Assembly (NCBI GenBank): GCA_001899315.1
Contig: MOYA01000001.1
Coordinates: forward strand, 1,445,662 to 1,509,661
Reading direction: 5' to 3'
Origin: Candidatus Obscuribacter phosphatis
Lineage (GTDB): Bacteria; Cyanobacteriota; Vampirovibrionia; Obscuribacterales; Obscuribacteraceae
DNA: 64,000 nucleotides
A program made the position numbers and the translations under genes. The notes beneath the pieces were generated by a model. It had not been told where the DNA came from. It worked only from the letters and a program-made list of their open reading frames with translations, and did not search any database. The number at the start of each line of letters is the position of its first letter. Position 1 is the stretch's first letter. Below are positions 16,330 to 25,332 of the stretch, one piece after another.

Positions 16330-17946
16330 TTAGCGCTTGCCACCTAAGTGATTGAGATAATTGGTCACCAACCAGCTATGACCTTGCTGGGCTAGACCCA
16401 TCTGGGCGGGACTATCTAGACTATCGCTGCGCATCACCCGGGTATCTACGCCGGCGATATGTCTGTCGAAAACGCGGTCGAAAGAGCCTGGATAACGCGG
16501 CAACATTCGCTTAACTGGGTCGCTCACTGCACCGGTGGAAGCCTGTGGTATGCCTCCCGGCTGCATTCTCTCAAGCGATAAAGTAGGTTGCTGCCTTTCC
16601 TGTTGCTGGGCTTGTCTGGCCAAGCTGCGCAGATACCTAGAGGTCTCTTTGGCATCGAGTTCCGACTTAGAGGCAAGCTCAATAACATGAGGGAGAAGGT
16701 CTCCATCTTTAGACAAGAAACGGAACTGTTTGCTGCCGTCGGCTCTTTCAACAAGCCTGACATGGGCAAGTTCTTTGACGAAATTATGTTCGGCCACTCC
16801 GCCTGGCAGTTCCATCACCACCCTGCCGCCATATTCAATCCAGGTTTTGGTGCCGTCTCGGTGAGGGAAGAAGGTGTAACCATTGACCGTATTGTCCACC
16901 ATATGCAGGTGATGACCACCGGCTAGTTCAGCCCTAACAGTATGGGCAAGGGGATTAACCTCAAGGTTGGGGGTCTGGGCGCCATTGATTCTGAAATGTC
17001 TTATCCCTTCAGAATAGTCTGAGGCATGCACCTGTTGAATCGGCTTGCCCAGGTCTAGCAGTCTGGCTTCGCCACTGCCGAAACCGACTAGAATCTTGCC
17101 TGACTGGTCGAAAGTGGTGGTGGTGCCATCGGCATGCACTATCGGAACCCTCTCACCAGGCTGCATATTATCTAACCGGTGGGTTATCTCGCCGTAAATG
17201 CCTCGCCCGCTGGTGATTCTTTCGCTTCTATTGCCTCCAACCATTTTCATGATGTTAGAGAGCAGCCCTTCACTTTCAGCATTCCTACCGGGCAATAAGT
17301 TTCCTGGCGGCTTGACCATCTCGCCGACTCCGGCATAGGCTGGTCTCATAGACGAGCCAAAAGATGTAGAAGGCAAGGCTAGTTCGCCGTTAAATATCGG
17401 CAGTTTGGGCGGCTCTTTCGGTAATTCGGTCTTGGTGCCCATCTTGGCGGTAAGCCCCATGAGGGCTGCGTTAAAGGCAAGCGGTCCCATGGTCTTTGCT
17501 ATTTCTTGCTGCGTCTGCTCAAGATTACTCGAATCGGCTCGGTTGAGAATCTTATTGGTCTCAGAGATAGTCCCTACTGCCTGATGGGCAAAAACTGCGC
17601 CCCCTGCCGTGGCAATTGTCAGAGCCGGTAACTTGACCCAGGCTGGTCCTTTCATTGCCAAACCCAGGGCATAGCCTCCAGCTAATTCAGCCGAAAGCCT
17701 TAATGGGTGCTCGGTTACTTCACTGGCACCGTGGGTGAAAATGCCCTGAGCCGTGCCTTCAACCAATAGTTTGAGCTTATCGGTGCCGCTTAGCTTGTTT
17801 CTTTCTGCATCAGCATCGACTTTAGGAACAAAGAAATCTCTGTCATTTTTGGCACTAGCCTCAAAAAGCGCCAGACTGCCGGCTTGCTGTATAGCCGGCT
17901 TAGACTCGTCAATCGATGCCAATTTGTCGCTCAAAGCAAATACCAA
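16330..17946 (-). CDS. large protein of unknown function with hydrophobic Ala/Gly-rich region
   Basis: 538 residues, start TTG 17946. The N-terminal 60 residues are hydrophilic, followed by a hydrophobic, Ala/Gly-rich helical region (about 75-170) with phrases such as LRLSAELAGGYALGLAMKGP. The middle (about 230-420) is a beta-rich region with repeated short units (VPIVHADGTTTTFDQSGKI, TVNGYTFFPHRDGTKTWIEY) like those in secreted polymorphic or structural proteins. The last 110 residues are Gln/Arg-rich and disordered. I recognise no catalytic motif and no classical signal peptide. It could be an effector-type or surface protein. Transcribed alone. Confidence 0.7.
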   Translation of the reverse strand: MVFALSDKLASIDESKPAIQQAGSLALFEASAKNDRDFFVPKVDADAERNKLSGTDKLKLLVEGTAQGIFTHGASEVTEHPLRLSAELAGGYALGLAMKGPAWVKLPALTIATAGGAVFAHQAVGTISETNKILNRADSSNLEQTQQEIAKTMGPLAFNAALMGLTAKMGTKTELPKEPPKLPIFNGELALPSTSFGSSMRPAYAGVGEMVKPPGNLLPGRNAESEGLLSNIMKMVGGNRSERITSGRGIYGEITHRLDNMQPGERVPIVHADGTTTTFDQSGKILVGFGSGEARLLDLGKPIQQVHASDYSEGIRHFRINGAQTPNLEVNPLAHTVRAELAGGHHLHMVDNTVNGYTFFPHRDGTKTWIEYGGRVVMELPGGVAEHNFVKELAHVRLVERADGSKQFRFLSKDGDLLPHVIELASKSELDAKETSRYLRSLARQAQQQERQQPTLSLERMQPGGIPQASTGAVSDPVKRMLPRYPGSFDRVFDRHIAGVDTRVMRSDSLDSPAQMGLAQQGHSWLVTNYLNHLGGKR

Positions 17947-18088
17947 CTGCCTTTTGAATATTCAAGAGGTAGTTTGCCAGAAGCCCCGATGCTGGTAAAT
18001 GGTGAAACTACGACCCGATTAATAACTTGTCTTCCTATCTCTGCTATAAATGCCACTTGGATCGTTATCGTCACAAGGAAATAAAGCG

Positions 18089-18631
18089 ATGAAATCAATT
18101 GCCCTTTGGCAAAAGTTACTGGTTCTAGCACTGACTGTAACTAGCTTGAGCGCCTGCTCAACCCAGGCAAAGTCGGACGGCGACAAACAAGGTGACGCCA
18201 CTGGCGGCGGTGCTGATCCATATCCCAAAATTCAAACTGTAAATCCATCACAAACAGGCGATAATTCAATGCAACAACCGACACAAGCAGCCGAAGTCAC
18301 AACCCCGAGCGGGCTCAAATATGTAGACCTTAAAGTTGGCACAGGTGAAAGCCCCAAACAAGGTCAAACCGTTGTTGTCCACTATACCGGCTGGCTCACC
18401 AATGGTCAGAAGTTCGATAGCTCTGTCGATCGCGCCGAGCCCTTCGAGTTCTTGATTGGTACCGGCTCGGTAATAAGAGGCTGGGACGAAGGCGTTATGA
18501 CCATGAAGGTCGGCGGCAAGCGCAAGCTCATCATACCTGCCGAACTTGGCTATGGTGCTCGCGGCGCCGGCGGCGTCATTCCCCCCAACGCCACCTTGGT
18601 CTTCGAAGTAGACCTGATTGGCTTGAAGTAA
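18089..18631 (+). CDS. FKBP-type peptidyl-prolyl isomerase, lipoprotein
   Basis: Catalyses cis-trans isomerisation of prolyl bonds outside the cytoplasm. ATG 18089 is preferred: AAGGA lies about 9 bases upstream, and the signal peptide [14 protein letters not shown] then gives a lipobox Cys near residue 23. After a Gly/Gln/Thr-rich linker, the FKBP domain covers about 85-180: [80 protein letters not shown]. All usual active-site aromatics (Tyr, Phe, Trp) are present. The next gene starts 4 bases later. Confidence 0.92.
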   Translation: MKSIALWQKLLVLALTVTSLSACSTQAKSDGDKQGDATGGGADPYPKIQTVNPSQTGDNSMQQPTQAAEVTTPSGLKYVDLKVGTGESPKQGQTVVVHYTGWLTNGQKFDSSVDRAEPFEFLIGTGSVIRGWDEGVMTMKVGGKRKLIIPAELGYGARGAGGVIPPNATLVFEVDLIGLK

Positions 18632-18635
18632 GACT

Positions 18636-19211
18636 ATGAAAGAAGCAGCCGCCAAGTTCGCCTTAATCGACTTAAAAACTTGGCTTACTGCGGCTGCTTT
18701 CTTTTCTTTATCAGTCTCTTGCCCGGCTTGGGCTCAAGTTTTGGCTGAGCCGAGTTTGCCTGAAGCAAAGCAGCCAGTAAGCCAGTCAGGTTCCCAAGAA
18801 CCAGCAATAGAATTGCCTCCCTATTTGACGGTTATTGCCAAAACCACTAAATTGCAAGAATATCGCAGCGGCTCCAAAGGTGAGCTTGCTATGGCAATTC
18901 GAGAAATACTAAGGAAAGGCTCGGCAAAAGAGCCGAAAGAAGCGGCAGAAACTTTGGATGCCCTCAATTGGATCAGCCAGAACGGCAGTCCAGCCGGCAA
19001 GGTCTACGCAATTTTGCTAAAGAATCGCCTTGACGCCGCAAGCACAAACAAGAGCCAGGCTTTGCAGGCTCTTTCCAGCGAAGAAGGCAGTACCAGGGTG
19101 CTTGTCGACAATGCCGGCAGCACTTGTCATTACACTGTAGAAGAAATTGTCATCGACCAATTAAGCAAGGCGCCTGTTCTCAAGTTCCTGCCTGGTAAAG
19201 GCGAAGAATAG
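18636..19211 (+). CDS. exported protein of unknown function
   Basis: 191 residues with a clear signal peptide (LTAAAFFSLSVSCPAWAQ, cleavage near 34-36). The mature part is Gln/Ser/Pro-rich at first and then mostly helical (LAMAIREILRKGSAKEPKEA, EAAETLDALNWISQNGSPAGKVYAILL), reminiscent of HEAT-like helical pairs. The two cysteines lie in the signal peptide and in a near-C-terminal STCHYTVEE. It follows the FKBP gene by 4 bases, so the two are probably co-expressed. It could be a client or partner of the isomerase; no family recognised. Confidence 0.7.
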   Translation: MKEAAAKFALIDLKTWLTAAAFFSLSVSCPAWAQVLAEPSLPEAKQPVSQSGSQEPAIELPPYLTVIAKTTKLQEYRSGSKGELAMAIREILRKGSAKEPKEAAETLDALNWISQNGSPAGKVYAILLKNRLDAASTNKSQALQALSSEEGSTRVLVDNAGSTCHYTVEEIVIDQLSKAPVLKFLPGKGEE

Positions 19212-19304
19212 CAGTGAACTAGAGCGAACTAATTACCCTGTTTAGGGTGAGTAGCCCAGTGGCACAAAATTTATGGGCGAAGATAGAGAAGAGATAAGGC
19301 CTGA

Positions 19305-21029
19305 TTGGGAGTTAGCAGCTTGGTTAGCGGCAACGAAATTGGAGATTTGTTATTAGAAATAGGTCTCATTTCACCTGAAGAACTTCAGGCGGCCCATGCC
19401 GAACAAAAACGTTCAGGAGAAAGGCTTACTGTCGTTCTAGAGAAGCTCTCTCTGATTTCGAACAACCAGCTCAAAGACGCTCTGGAACTGCAGTTCGGCG
19501 TCAACTATATCAATCTATCAAAACAGCCGCCTTCACCCGAAATAGTCGAATTGTTGCCGGAAGAAATAAGACTGAAGCACAAGGTTCTACCGATAGCTCA
19601 AAACGGCACGCAATATACCATTGCCATGGTCGATCCAGATGATCTGATTGCCATAGACACACTGAAAATTCAGCTCAAAAGTGGACAGTTGAAAAAGCTT
19701 GTCTGCACAGCTGATGATTTTGAATTTTTCTGCAATTCACTGAAAGCCAAGCTCTCTGAAGCTAAAGCCTCTGAAACCGCGGCGCCAAGCTCTGTTAGTG
19801 AACCGGTCAAAAAGCCTGCGACAAAGACTAGCAAGATGCCGGCTCGTAAACAGTTGTCGGCGCTCTTTCAAGATGACGACGAATTAGATGATCTAGATAG
19901 TCTCAGTAAGGTGAATGTTCCGAAGGAGCCGAGCAAAACAGAAGGCAAGCAGCAAGAGGACCAAAGCCCGATTGCTGCAGACCCGGAGCCGAAAGAGCCT
20001 GAGCTAAAAGAACCTGAGCTAAAAGAACAAGACGAGAATACTCTCGATGCAAAAGTTATTGAGACAAAGAGCCTTGACCAGCCTGTAAGTTCTGAAATAA
20101 AGGAGGCAAGTGAACCGAGCAATGGTAATGGACACAAAGAGCCCCAAGAAACGACCCCGCAAAACTTAGAATTTCTCATCACTGCCGGCGATATCGAAAG
20201 TCGCCTTGAACAGCAAGTCGTTATTGATTCGATGCTTGAGAATGTTGCTAGTGAGCTATCAGAAGTGGCTCCGGCTCTGGCGATAGACCCGCAGAGAATT
20301 TTGCTGGAAGAAGTGGTCGAATCTGAGTTTGCAGACCTGAATGAAGACACCACTTTTATGGAAGAACTGGTAGCGCCACTACCAGAGGTGGCACCTCTCG
20401 AAAGCGAAGACAACGATCTCTTGGAACCAGAGTCAGAACCCGAGCCAATATCTATATCAGAGCCAGAGTGGCAAACAGAACCCGAGCCAGTATCTATATC
20501 AGAACCTGAAGTTGCTCCTCTGGAAGCAGCTATTGCCGACGAGCCATCACCCGAGCCTATCAAAAGTGCTGTGGCAGACGCGAGCGGCGGAGAGTCTGCA
20601 AGCCCCAAATCAGATGCACAGCAAACTGTTAGCGAACCGCAGCCAGCTGTAGCTACTGCCAAGGCTGAGAGCAAAGCGCCGCCTCTCAAGCCCGGCGAAC
20701 AGCTGTTATCCTTAGCCAAAGAGATAGTGACAAAGGCAATTCAACAGAGATGGACGGATATTCATCTAGAACCTGACAAAGTTTCGATGAATTTGCGCTA
20801 TATCAAATCTGGACAGGTGCAGGCTGATTGCAAATTGCCACTGCAGATCAATCAGCCTCTGGCCAGTTCTTATAAGAAAATAGTCGGACTGGATCCAACT
20901 GAGACAAATAAACCACAAGACAAAAAGATGCCGATCAATCTTGCCGGACAAGATGTCGAAATTAGAGTCACAACCATGCCCAGTGACTTCGGAGAAATGA
21001 TCGCTATTTCGGTTAGATACGAAATCTGA
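19305..21029 (+). CDS. MshEN-GspE-like protein lacking the ATPase core
   Basis: 574 residues. The N-terminus (about 5-150) is a good MshEN/GspE-N domain: IGDLLLEIGLISPEELQAAH, LKDALELQFGVNYINL, then LPEEIRLKHKVLPI and YTIAMVDPDDLIAIDTL. A very long acidic, Pro/Glu/Ser-rich linker (about 155-455, with a 15-base tandem unit at 19998-20027) follows. The C-terminus (about 460-574) matches only the beginning of the secretion-ATPase domain: DIHLEP, a strand-rich part, and IRVTTMPSDFGEMIAISV. It stops before any Walker A or B motif. So it cannot be an ATPase and may act as a regulator or decoy partner for PilB/GspE. TTG 19305 or TTG 19320 (GGGAG upstream) is the start. Confidence 0.75.
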   Translation: MGVSSLVSGNEIGDLLLEIGLISPEELQAAHAEQKRSGERLTVVLEKLSLISNNQLKDALELQFGVNYINLSKQPPSPEIVELLPEEIRLKHKVLPIAQNGTQYTIAMVDPDDLIAIDTLKIQLKSGQLKKLVCTADDFEFFCNSLKAKLSEAKASETAAPSSVSEPVKKPATKTSKMPARKQLSALFQDDDELDDLDSLSKVNVPKEPSKTEGKQQEDQSPIAADPEPKEPELKEPELKEQDENTLDAKVIETKSLDQPVSSEIKEASEPSNGNGHKEPQETTPQNLEFLITAGDIESRLEQQVVIDSMLENVASELSEVAPALAIDPQRILLEEVVESEFADLNEDTTFMEELVAPLPEVAPLESEDNDLLEPESEPEPISISEPEWQTEPEPVSISEPEVAPLEAAIADEPSPEPIKSAVADASGGESASPKSDAQQTVSEPQPAVATAKAESKAPPLKPGEQLLSLAKEIVTKAIQQRWTDIHLEPDKVSMNLRYIKSGQVQADCKLPLQINQPLASSYKKIVGLDPTETNKPQDKKMPINLAGQDVEIRVTTMPSDFGEMIAISVRYEI

Positions 21030-21045
21030 TCTACCCCAGGCTCAA

Positions 21046-21447
21046 TTAGTTTGCAGCCGGCTCACTTTTCTCAGAGCCGCTCGAATCTGCCCGCACTTCC
21101 GGCTCAGAGGATGTTGCGCCTTCGCCTTCTATCTCTTCATCGGCATCGTCAAGAATGTTCCTGTTTTTGATGAACCAAATGATTCCGAGCACGATGAAAG
21201 TAACAACCGCTATGCCGGAAGCATAGTTGAGAATATTGAAAAAACCGACCCAAAAGGGATCCGGCGGATTTACTTTGGCGGGAACGATGCGCTTGATCAT
21301 GCCGGGATCTGCCAGAGCCGGCAAGCCCACAAACCAAGCCAATACTAGTTTGGAGACGACAAGTTTAGAGAGGTCCGGCTTACTCAATTCGATATACTTT
21401 CGACTAATCTTCAAGCTCTTCTCCAAAACCACCCGGGGAACTAGCAA
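21046..21447 (-). CDS. small exported membrane protein
   Basis: 133 residues: a hydrophobic leader (LSKLVVSKLVLAWFVGLPALA) that may be a signal peptide, a short periplasmic part (DPGMIKRIVPAKVNPPDP), one transmembrane helix (FNILNYASGIAVVTFIVLGIIWFI) and an acidic, Ser/Glu-rich cytoplasmic tail. The same plan, in a different sequence, is seen at 47214-47600. No family recognised. Convergent with the 574-residue gene upstream and transcribed alone. Confidence 0.6.
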   Translation of the reverse strand: MLVPRVVLEKSLKISRKYIELSKPDLSKLVVSKLVLAWFVGLPALADPGMIKRIVPAKVNPPDPFWVGFFNILNYASGIAVVTFIVLGIIWFIKNRNILDDADEEIEGEGATSSEPEVRADSSGSEKSEPAAN

Positions 21448-21578
21448 AATATATTATCTAGAGGTTCAAGATTCAAGGCTGATTCTAGAAAACACCATCG
21501 ATCATCCTACACTTGGGAAAAATATCAAGGGTGGGGGAGCTTTTCCTCGCCCTTATTGTTAGGTTAGAATCATAACTT

Positions 21579-22190
21579 ATGAATCAGAGGCATATTCTTA
21601 CTGCTCTATTAGTGAGCACCGGCATGAACTATTGGCTGGCGCAACCGGCACCTGCATTGGCGAAAGATCACAAGCCGGTTGAAGCCTCAGTAGTTATTAA
21701 AGCACCTCCTGAAGAGGTATTCGAACATATCAAGCTGTCGCGCTGTCAAGAACCAGGACGCCGTAAAGTTGTGTCGCATGTTAATGGAGTCGCTGTAATC
21801 GAAGAGCAGTTTGACGATCTACCGATAATCGGCAAGGCGCACTGCACTTACAGAGAAGTTGAGACCCCTGGAAAGAAGGTGGAATACAGCCTCATGTCTT
21901 CCGATAAACTGCGGTTTTTCGAAGGTGTTTGGGACCTCTCGCCTCTAGACGGTGGACAGAAGACTCTTGTAAAGCTGAGCAGTTACACCGAAGCAAAGCT
22001 AAACGTGCCCTTTGCCAGAGAGATAGCTGGCAACTCGGCCTTGAAAGATGTCAGGCGACGTCTTGCCAATCTCAAGCACTGGACCGAAGATGCTGGCTGC
22101 GATAGCGACCATCATCTTGAGCATAAGCCAGAACACAAATCTGATCACAAATCTGATCACAAGCTAGAACACAAAGAAGAAGAAGAATGA
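21579..22190 (+). CDS. exported SRPBCC (START-like) protein with His-rich tail
   Basis: 203 residues with a signal peptide ending near PALAKD. The body (about 33-170) fits the SRPBCC ligand-binding fold: VEASVVIKAPPEEVFEHIK at the start, a central strand series, and a long C-terminal helix (ALKDVRRRLANLKHW). The last 28 residues are a His/Lys/Glu-rich tail made of 12-base repeats (EHKP, EHKS, DHKS, DHKL), which could bind Zn, Ni or Cu ions. It overlaps the thioredoxin-like gene by 4 bases (ATGA), so the two are coupled. Ligand unknown. Confidence 0.8.
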   Translation: MNQRHILTALLVSTGMNYWLAQPAPALAKDHKPVEASVVIKAPPEEVFEHIKLSRCQEPGRRKVVSHVNGVAVIEEQFDDLPIIGKAHCTYREVETPGKKVEYSLMSSDKLRFFEGVWDLSPLDGGQKTLVKLSSYTEAKLNVPFAREIAGNSALKDVRRRLANLKHWTEDAGCDSDHHLEHKPEHKSDHKSDHKLEHKEEEE

Positions 22191-22657
22191 GCAAGTATCT
22201 TGGAAAGTTAGCCGGTATGGCGCTCTTGCCGATTCTTTTCGTCATTTTGGCACAGGCTTCCTTTTGCTGCGCCGCTGAAGCCGCTGAACCTGCCAAGCCT
22301 GGCTTAATCACTTGGCAAAAGGACCTACCCTCAGCCCTCAAACTAGCTGCCAAAAGCGGAAAACCGCTCATAATCGATTTCTACATAGATAATTGCCGCT
22401 GGTGCCGCAAACTAGACCATGATGTTTTCGAGCATCCCACTATAGGTAGACAACTCAAAAATCGAGCCATCTTTGTCAAGGTCAATGCCGAGCGCAGTCA
22501 AGAAGAGATCAAATTTGCCAAGAAAAATACCAATGGCTCTATGCCCACAGTGGCAGTGCTGGAAGTAAGTACAAAAGGAACTTATGTGCAGCGTTGGCGC
22601 CTTGAAAAATACCTTCCACCCGAACGCTTTTTGGTGGAAATTCTGAACTACTTATAG
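22187..22657 (+). CDS. periplasmic thioredoxin-like protein
   Basis: 156 residues with a signal peptide (LLPILFVILAQASFCCAAEA). The mature part is a thioredoxin-like fold of the DUF255/Thioredoxin_7 kind: KSGKPLIIDFYIDNCRWCRK with a CRWC active site near residues 70-73, followed by VFVKVNAERS-like strand and MPTVAVLEV with the cis-Pro. It is likely a thiol-disulfide oxidoreductase outside the membrane. ATG 22187 overlaps the stop of the SRPBCC gene (ATGA), implying translational coupling and a shared process. Confidence 0.88.
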   Translation: MSKYLGKLAGMALLPILFVILAQASFCCAAEAAEPAKPGLITWQKDLPSALKLAAKSGKPLIIDFYIDNCRWCRKLDHDVFEHPTIGRQLKNRAIFVKVNAERSQEEIKFAKKNTNGSMPTVAVLEVSTKGTYVQRWRLEKYLPPERFLVEILNYL

Positions 22658-22672
22658 CTCAGTCGATATTGC

Positions 22673-24283
22673 CTAATCCCATGCGGTGGCAGGATTGTAC
22701 TCATAGTCTTGTTCTTGCTGATTTTCGCGTCGATCAGTCTGTTCGCTAAACTGTTGCTGCATTTGAGCATTAGCTTGACTATAGCCATTTGGCTGAGTTT
22801 GCAAATTCTGCATATTGCTTTGCTGGTTCTGCATATTGCTATGCTGATTTTGCATTTGGTGTGGTTGCCCCCAAGCTGGAGCAGAAGTTGAATTGCCTTG
22901 AGGCGACCAATTCTGGCTTATCTGAGGCTGGGGAGGCAGGTCTGGACCACCAAAGGGTGCCGAAGGCGGAATCTGAAACTGCTGCGAAATCTGCTGCTGT
23001 TTCGCCCATTCACTCGTACTTGAATTGCTTACTCTAAACTGCGGCTCAGCCGAAGGACTCTCGTGGGGCTGAGGTTGCCCCCAACCATATTGTGATTGAG
23101 GATAGGGCGGTTGTGGTTGGTAAGGCGGTTCAACTGGGAAATTAGGAGCTGGAGCCTGATTAGGAACCTGATTAGGAACTTGACTTGGAACCTGATTAGG
23201 AGCCTGAGGAAGAGCAGGAGCAGGAGCCGGTGCGGGTTGAGGAAGTTCGGCTGCGCTGGGCGTTGCTTGATTGGTAGACCATCCGCCTGATGAATCTTGC
23301 CCCCAGCTATTATGCAAGCCTTGCTCGCTAATAGGACTGCGTTGAAACTGCAAGGTGCTACCGGGATCAAACCCTGACTCAGCGCTTTCAAATTTAGCTA
23401 GCTGGTTATTCTGCGATATAGACTGGTTCGAAACAGCCTGGTTCGAAACAGCTTCGGCGGCAGCAACCGGCGCAGCTGGTGGTGCTATTTTGAAAGAAGG
23501 ATTAACCTGTACCCCGTTTTCCCAAGTGGTCGGCATCAAGGAATTGAGGGCTGGACGAGAGGCCGGCATAGGAGTCACTTCTTGAGGCTCGCCCCAAGGA
23601 TTAAAGGGCAGTTCGTTCGAATCTGGGGCACCGCCCCAAACCGAATTATTATCAGACAAAGGCTGCAAACTGTTCTGAATTGGAGACTGCGCGGCGGGCT
23701 CGGCTGAAGCTAAAGGTTGCAAATTAGGTTGTACGACCGCCGGATTCTGCAAAGGATTACTCTGCAAAGGATTACTCTGCAAAGGATTATTCTGGTTGGC
23801 ATTAAGGGCATCCACTTCGCTGCTGCCAAATTCATCGTCATTTGGATAGCTGGACTGAAAACCAGGAGGTTCGCTGGGGGGAGTCTCGTGAAGAAAGCCT
23901 TGCCTATACTCTTCGGGAATATGTTTGAGGGTCTGTGATTGAGTGTCGAAATCAGCAGGAGCGCTAGCCTGCGGCAGGTAGCCACTAGAAGCCTGGCTCA
24001 ACCATTCCATGCAAGTGAGCGTGGTCAAGCCGCTTGCCTGCATTTTCTGCATGAGCATGGTGATATACTCGGTAAACTGAGCCGATTGAGGGCCAAATCT
24101 TTTTTCGTACTCTTGGTGAACCTGTTTTACTTCTCTCTGCAAAGAGTCAAAGCAAACGCCAAGAATGCGATCGCTGGTGCGCAAACAATCCTGCTGCAAC
24201 TTCTTAAGCTGCCAGTCGGATTCTTGCGACCCCCAGTTATTTGACACTGACAAAACCTCACAACCTTTTCTAGACATACCCAA
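22673..24283 (-). CDS. Gln/Pro-rich disordered protein
   Basis: About 536 residues. Only the first 110 look folded, with helices (DWQLKKLQQDCLRTSDRILG, LQREVKQVHQEYEKRFGPQ). GTG 24247 (MSNNWG-like start, GAGG upstream) is a likely alternative start to 24283. The remainder is low-complexity Gln, Pro, Asn and Ser, with internal tandem units: 15 bases repeated three times at 23746-23790 (NPLQS) and Val-Pro-Asn-Gln repeats at 23156-23205. Such tails often mediate assembly or condensates. No catalytic motif and no signal peptide. Function unknown. Confidence 0.7.
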   Translation of the reverse strand: MGMSRKGCEVLSVSNNWGSQESDWQLKKLQQDCLRTSDRILGVCFDSLQREVKQVHQEYEKRFGPQSAQFTEYITMLMQKMQASGLTTLTCMEWLSQASSGYLPQASAPADFDTQSQTLKHIPEEYRQGFLHETPPSEPPGFQSSYPNDDEFGSSEVDALNANQNNPLQSNPLQSNPLQNPAVVQPNLQPLASAEPAAQSPIQNSLQPLSDNNSVWGGAPDSNELPFNPWGEPQEVTPMPASRPALNSLMPTTWENGVQVNPSFKIAPPAAPVAAAEAVSNQAVSNQSISQNNQLAKFESAESGFDPGSTLQFQRSPISEQGLHNSWGQDSSGGWSTNQATPSAAELPQPAPAPAPALPQAPNQVPSQVPNQVPNQAPAPNFPVEPPYQPQPPYPQSQYGWGQPQPHESPSAEPQFRVSNSSTSEWAKQQQISQQFQIPPSAPFGGPDLPPQPQISQNWSPQGNSTSAPAWGQPHQMQNQHSNMQNQQSNMQNLQTQPNGYSQANAQMQQQFSEQTDRRENQQEQDYEYNPATAWD

Positions 24284-24424
24284 ATCGGCGCAGTTGAACC
24301 TTCTTGATCACTATAGATCAAAGATGTAAAGAGTCTGTTTACAAACTATTTGCTATGGCGAACCTTAAGGTCATGTCAGCCATATTTTAGCCAACGAAGC
24401 TAGAATATCTGGCAGGAGAAAATT

Positions 24425-25321
24425 ATGATTTTTGCACGCCCTCGCTATTTTACGGCCATGAACCTTAGCCTTCTTCTCTGCCTGGCTGGTCTGTTTTCCA
24501 CCAGCCCAGAAAACCAAGCTCTGGCCCTAGACCCTCAGTTTAAAAGGCACTATGAAATCGGCGAAGACTATTTGCAAAGAGAAGACTTCAAGCAAGCTAT
24601 AACTGAATTTGACGAAGCGATTAAAATTGACGGCGGTCGCAGCAAAGAATGCGCCAAAGCCTACAGGGGAAGAGGCACCGCCTATAGTGACCTGAAGCAG
24701 TATGACTTAGCTCTCAAAGATCTCGATAGGGCAATTGCTCTCGATGCCAGAAACGACCTTTCTTTCAATAATCGCGGTGCTGTGTATCTGCGCACTCTTA
24801 GACCTCTGGAAGCCATTAAGGACTTTAATCAAGCCTTGATTCTCAATCCCGGTAACAAGTATGCGGCAGTAAATCGGGCTGGCGCCTATCTGCTCACCAA
24901 TACACCCAAAGCTGGAGCCCAAGCCACTATTGAATGGCTGAGCAAGGGCGGCTGGCGTTCAGACTTTGCCGGTCACGCGGCGGTGCTTTCTCTCTTGGCA
25001 GAGATGTCCGCCAAAGATAAGGTCGCGCAAGCCAAGCTATTGCAAGAATCGAGAAGCAAACTAGATAGACTAAAGTGGCCTTATTCACTGATCAAACACT
25101 GGCAAGGAAAAGCCACTGAAGAGGATGTCTTGGAAGAAGCGCAAGATAGTACTTACAATCTCGCCCAAGCGCAATGTTTTTTAGGTCTGGCTAGCTTTTA
25201 CGGCGGCGACAAAGATGATTGCCTGAGGCGCATGGAATTCGTGCAGAAGCATGGCACGGTAAATTCGGTTGAATATTGGTTGGCAAAGGGCTTTATACAG
25301 AAAATAAAGACTAAGAAATAG
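24425..25321 (+). CDS. exported TPR protein
   Basis: 298 residues; ATG 24425 has AGGAGA 6 bases upstream. Signal peptide LSLLLCLAGLFSTSPENQALA. At least three TPRs follow: YEIGEDYLQREDFKQAITEF, AYRGRGTAYSDLKQYDLALK and SFNNRGAVYLRTLRPLEAIK, then a less regular helical C-terminal half. It begins a three-gene unit with a histidine kinase (11 bases downstream) and a response regulator, so it may feed the kinase a signal from the envelope. That role is inference from gene order. Confidence 0.82.
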   Translation: MIFARPRYFTAMNLSLLLCLAGLFSTSPENQALALDPQFKRHYEIGEDYLQREDFKQAITEFDEAIKIDGGRSKECAKAYRGRGTAYSDLKQYDLALKDLDRAIALDARNDLSFNNRGAVYLRTLRPLEAIKDFNQALILNPGNKYAAVNRAGAYLLTNTPKAGAQATIEWLSKGGWRSDFAGHAAVLSLLAEMSAKDKVAQAKLLQESRSKLDRLKWPYSLIKHWQGKATEEDVLEEAQDSTYNLAQAQCFLGLASFYGGDKDDCLRRMEFVQKHGTVNSVEYWLAKGFIQKIKTKK

Positions 25322-25332
25322 CGAACAAATAG

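Noticed and set aside
19868-20719. 283-residue minus-strand ORF rich in Ser and Gly
   Set aside because: It is antisense to the acidic Glu/Pro linker of the MshEN-GspE-like protein; such linkers routinely give long Ser-rich shadow frames.
24167-24176. HIP1 palindrome (GCGATCGC) as a cyanobacterial signature
   Set aside because: I noticed only a single clear copy in the window, so there is no enrichment and it says nothing about lineage.
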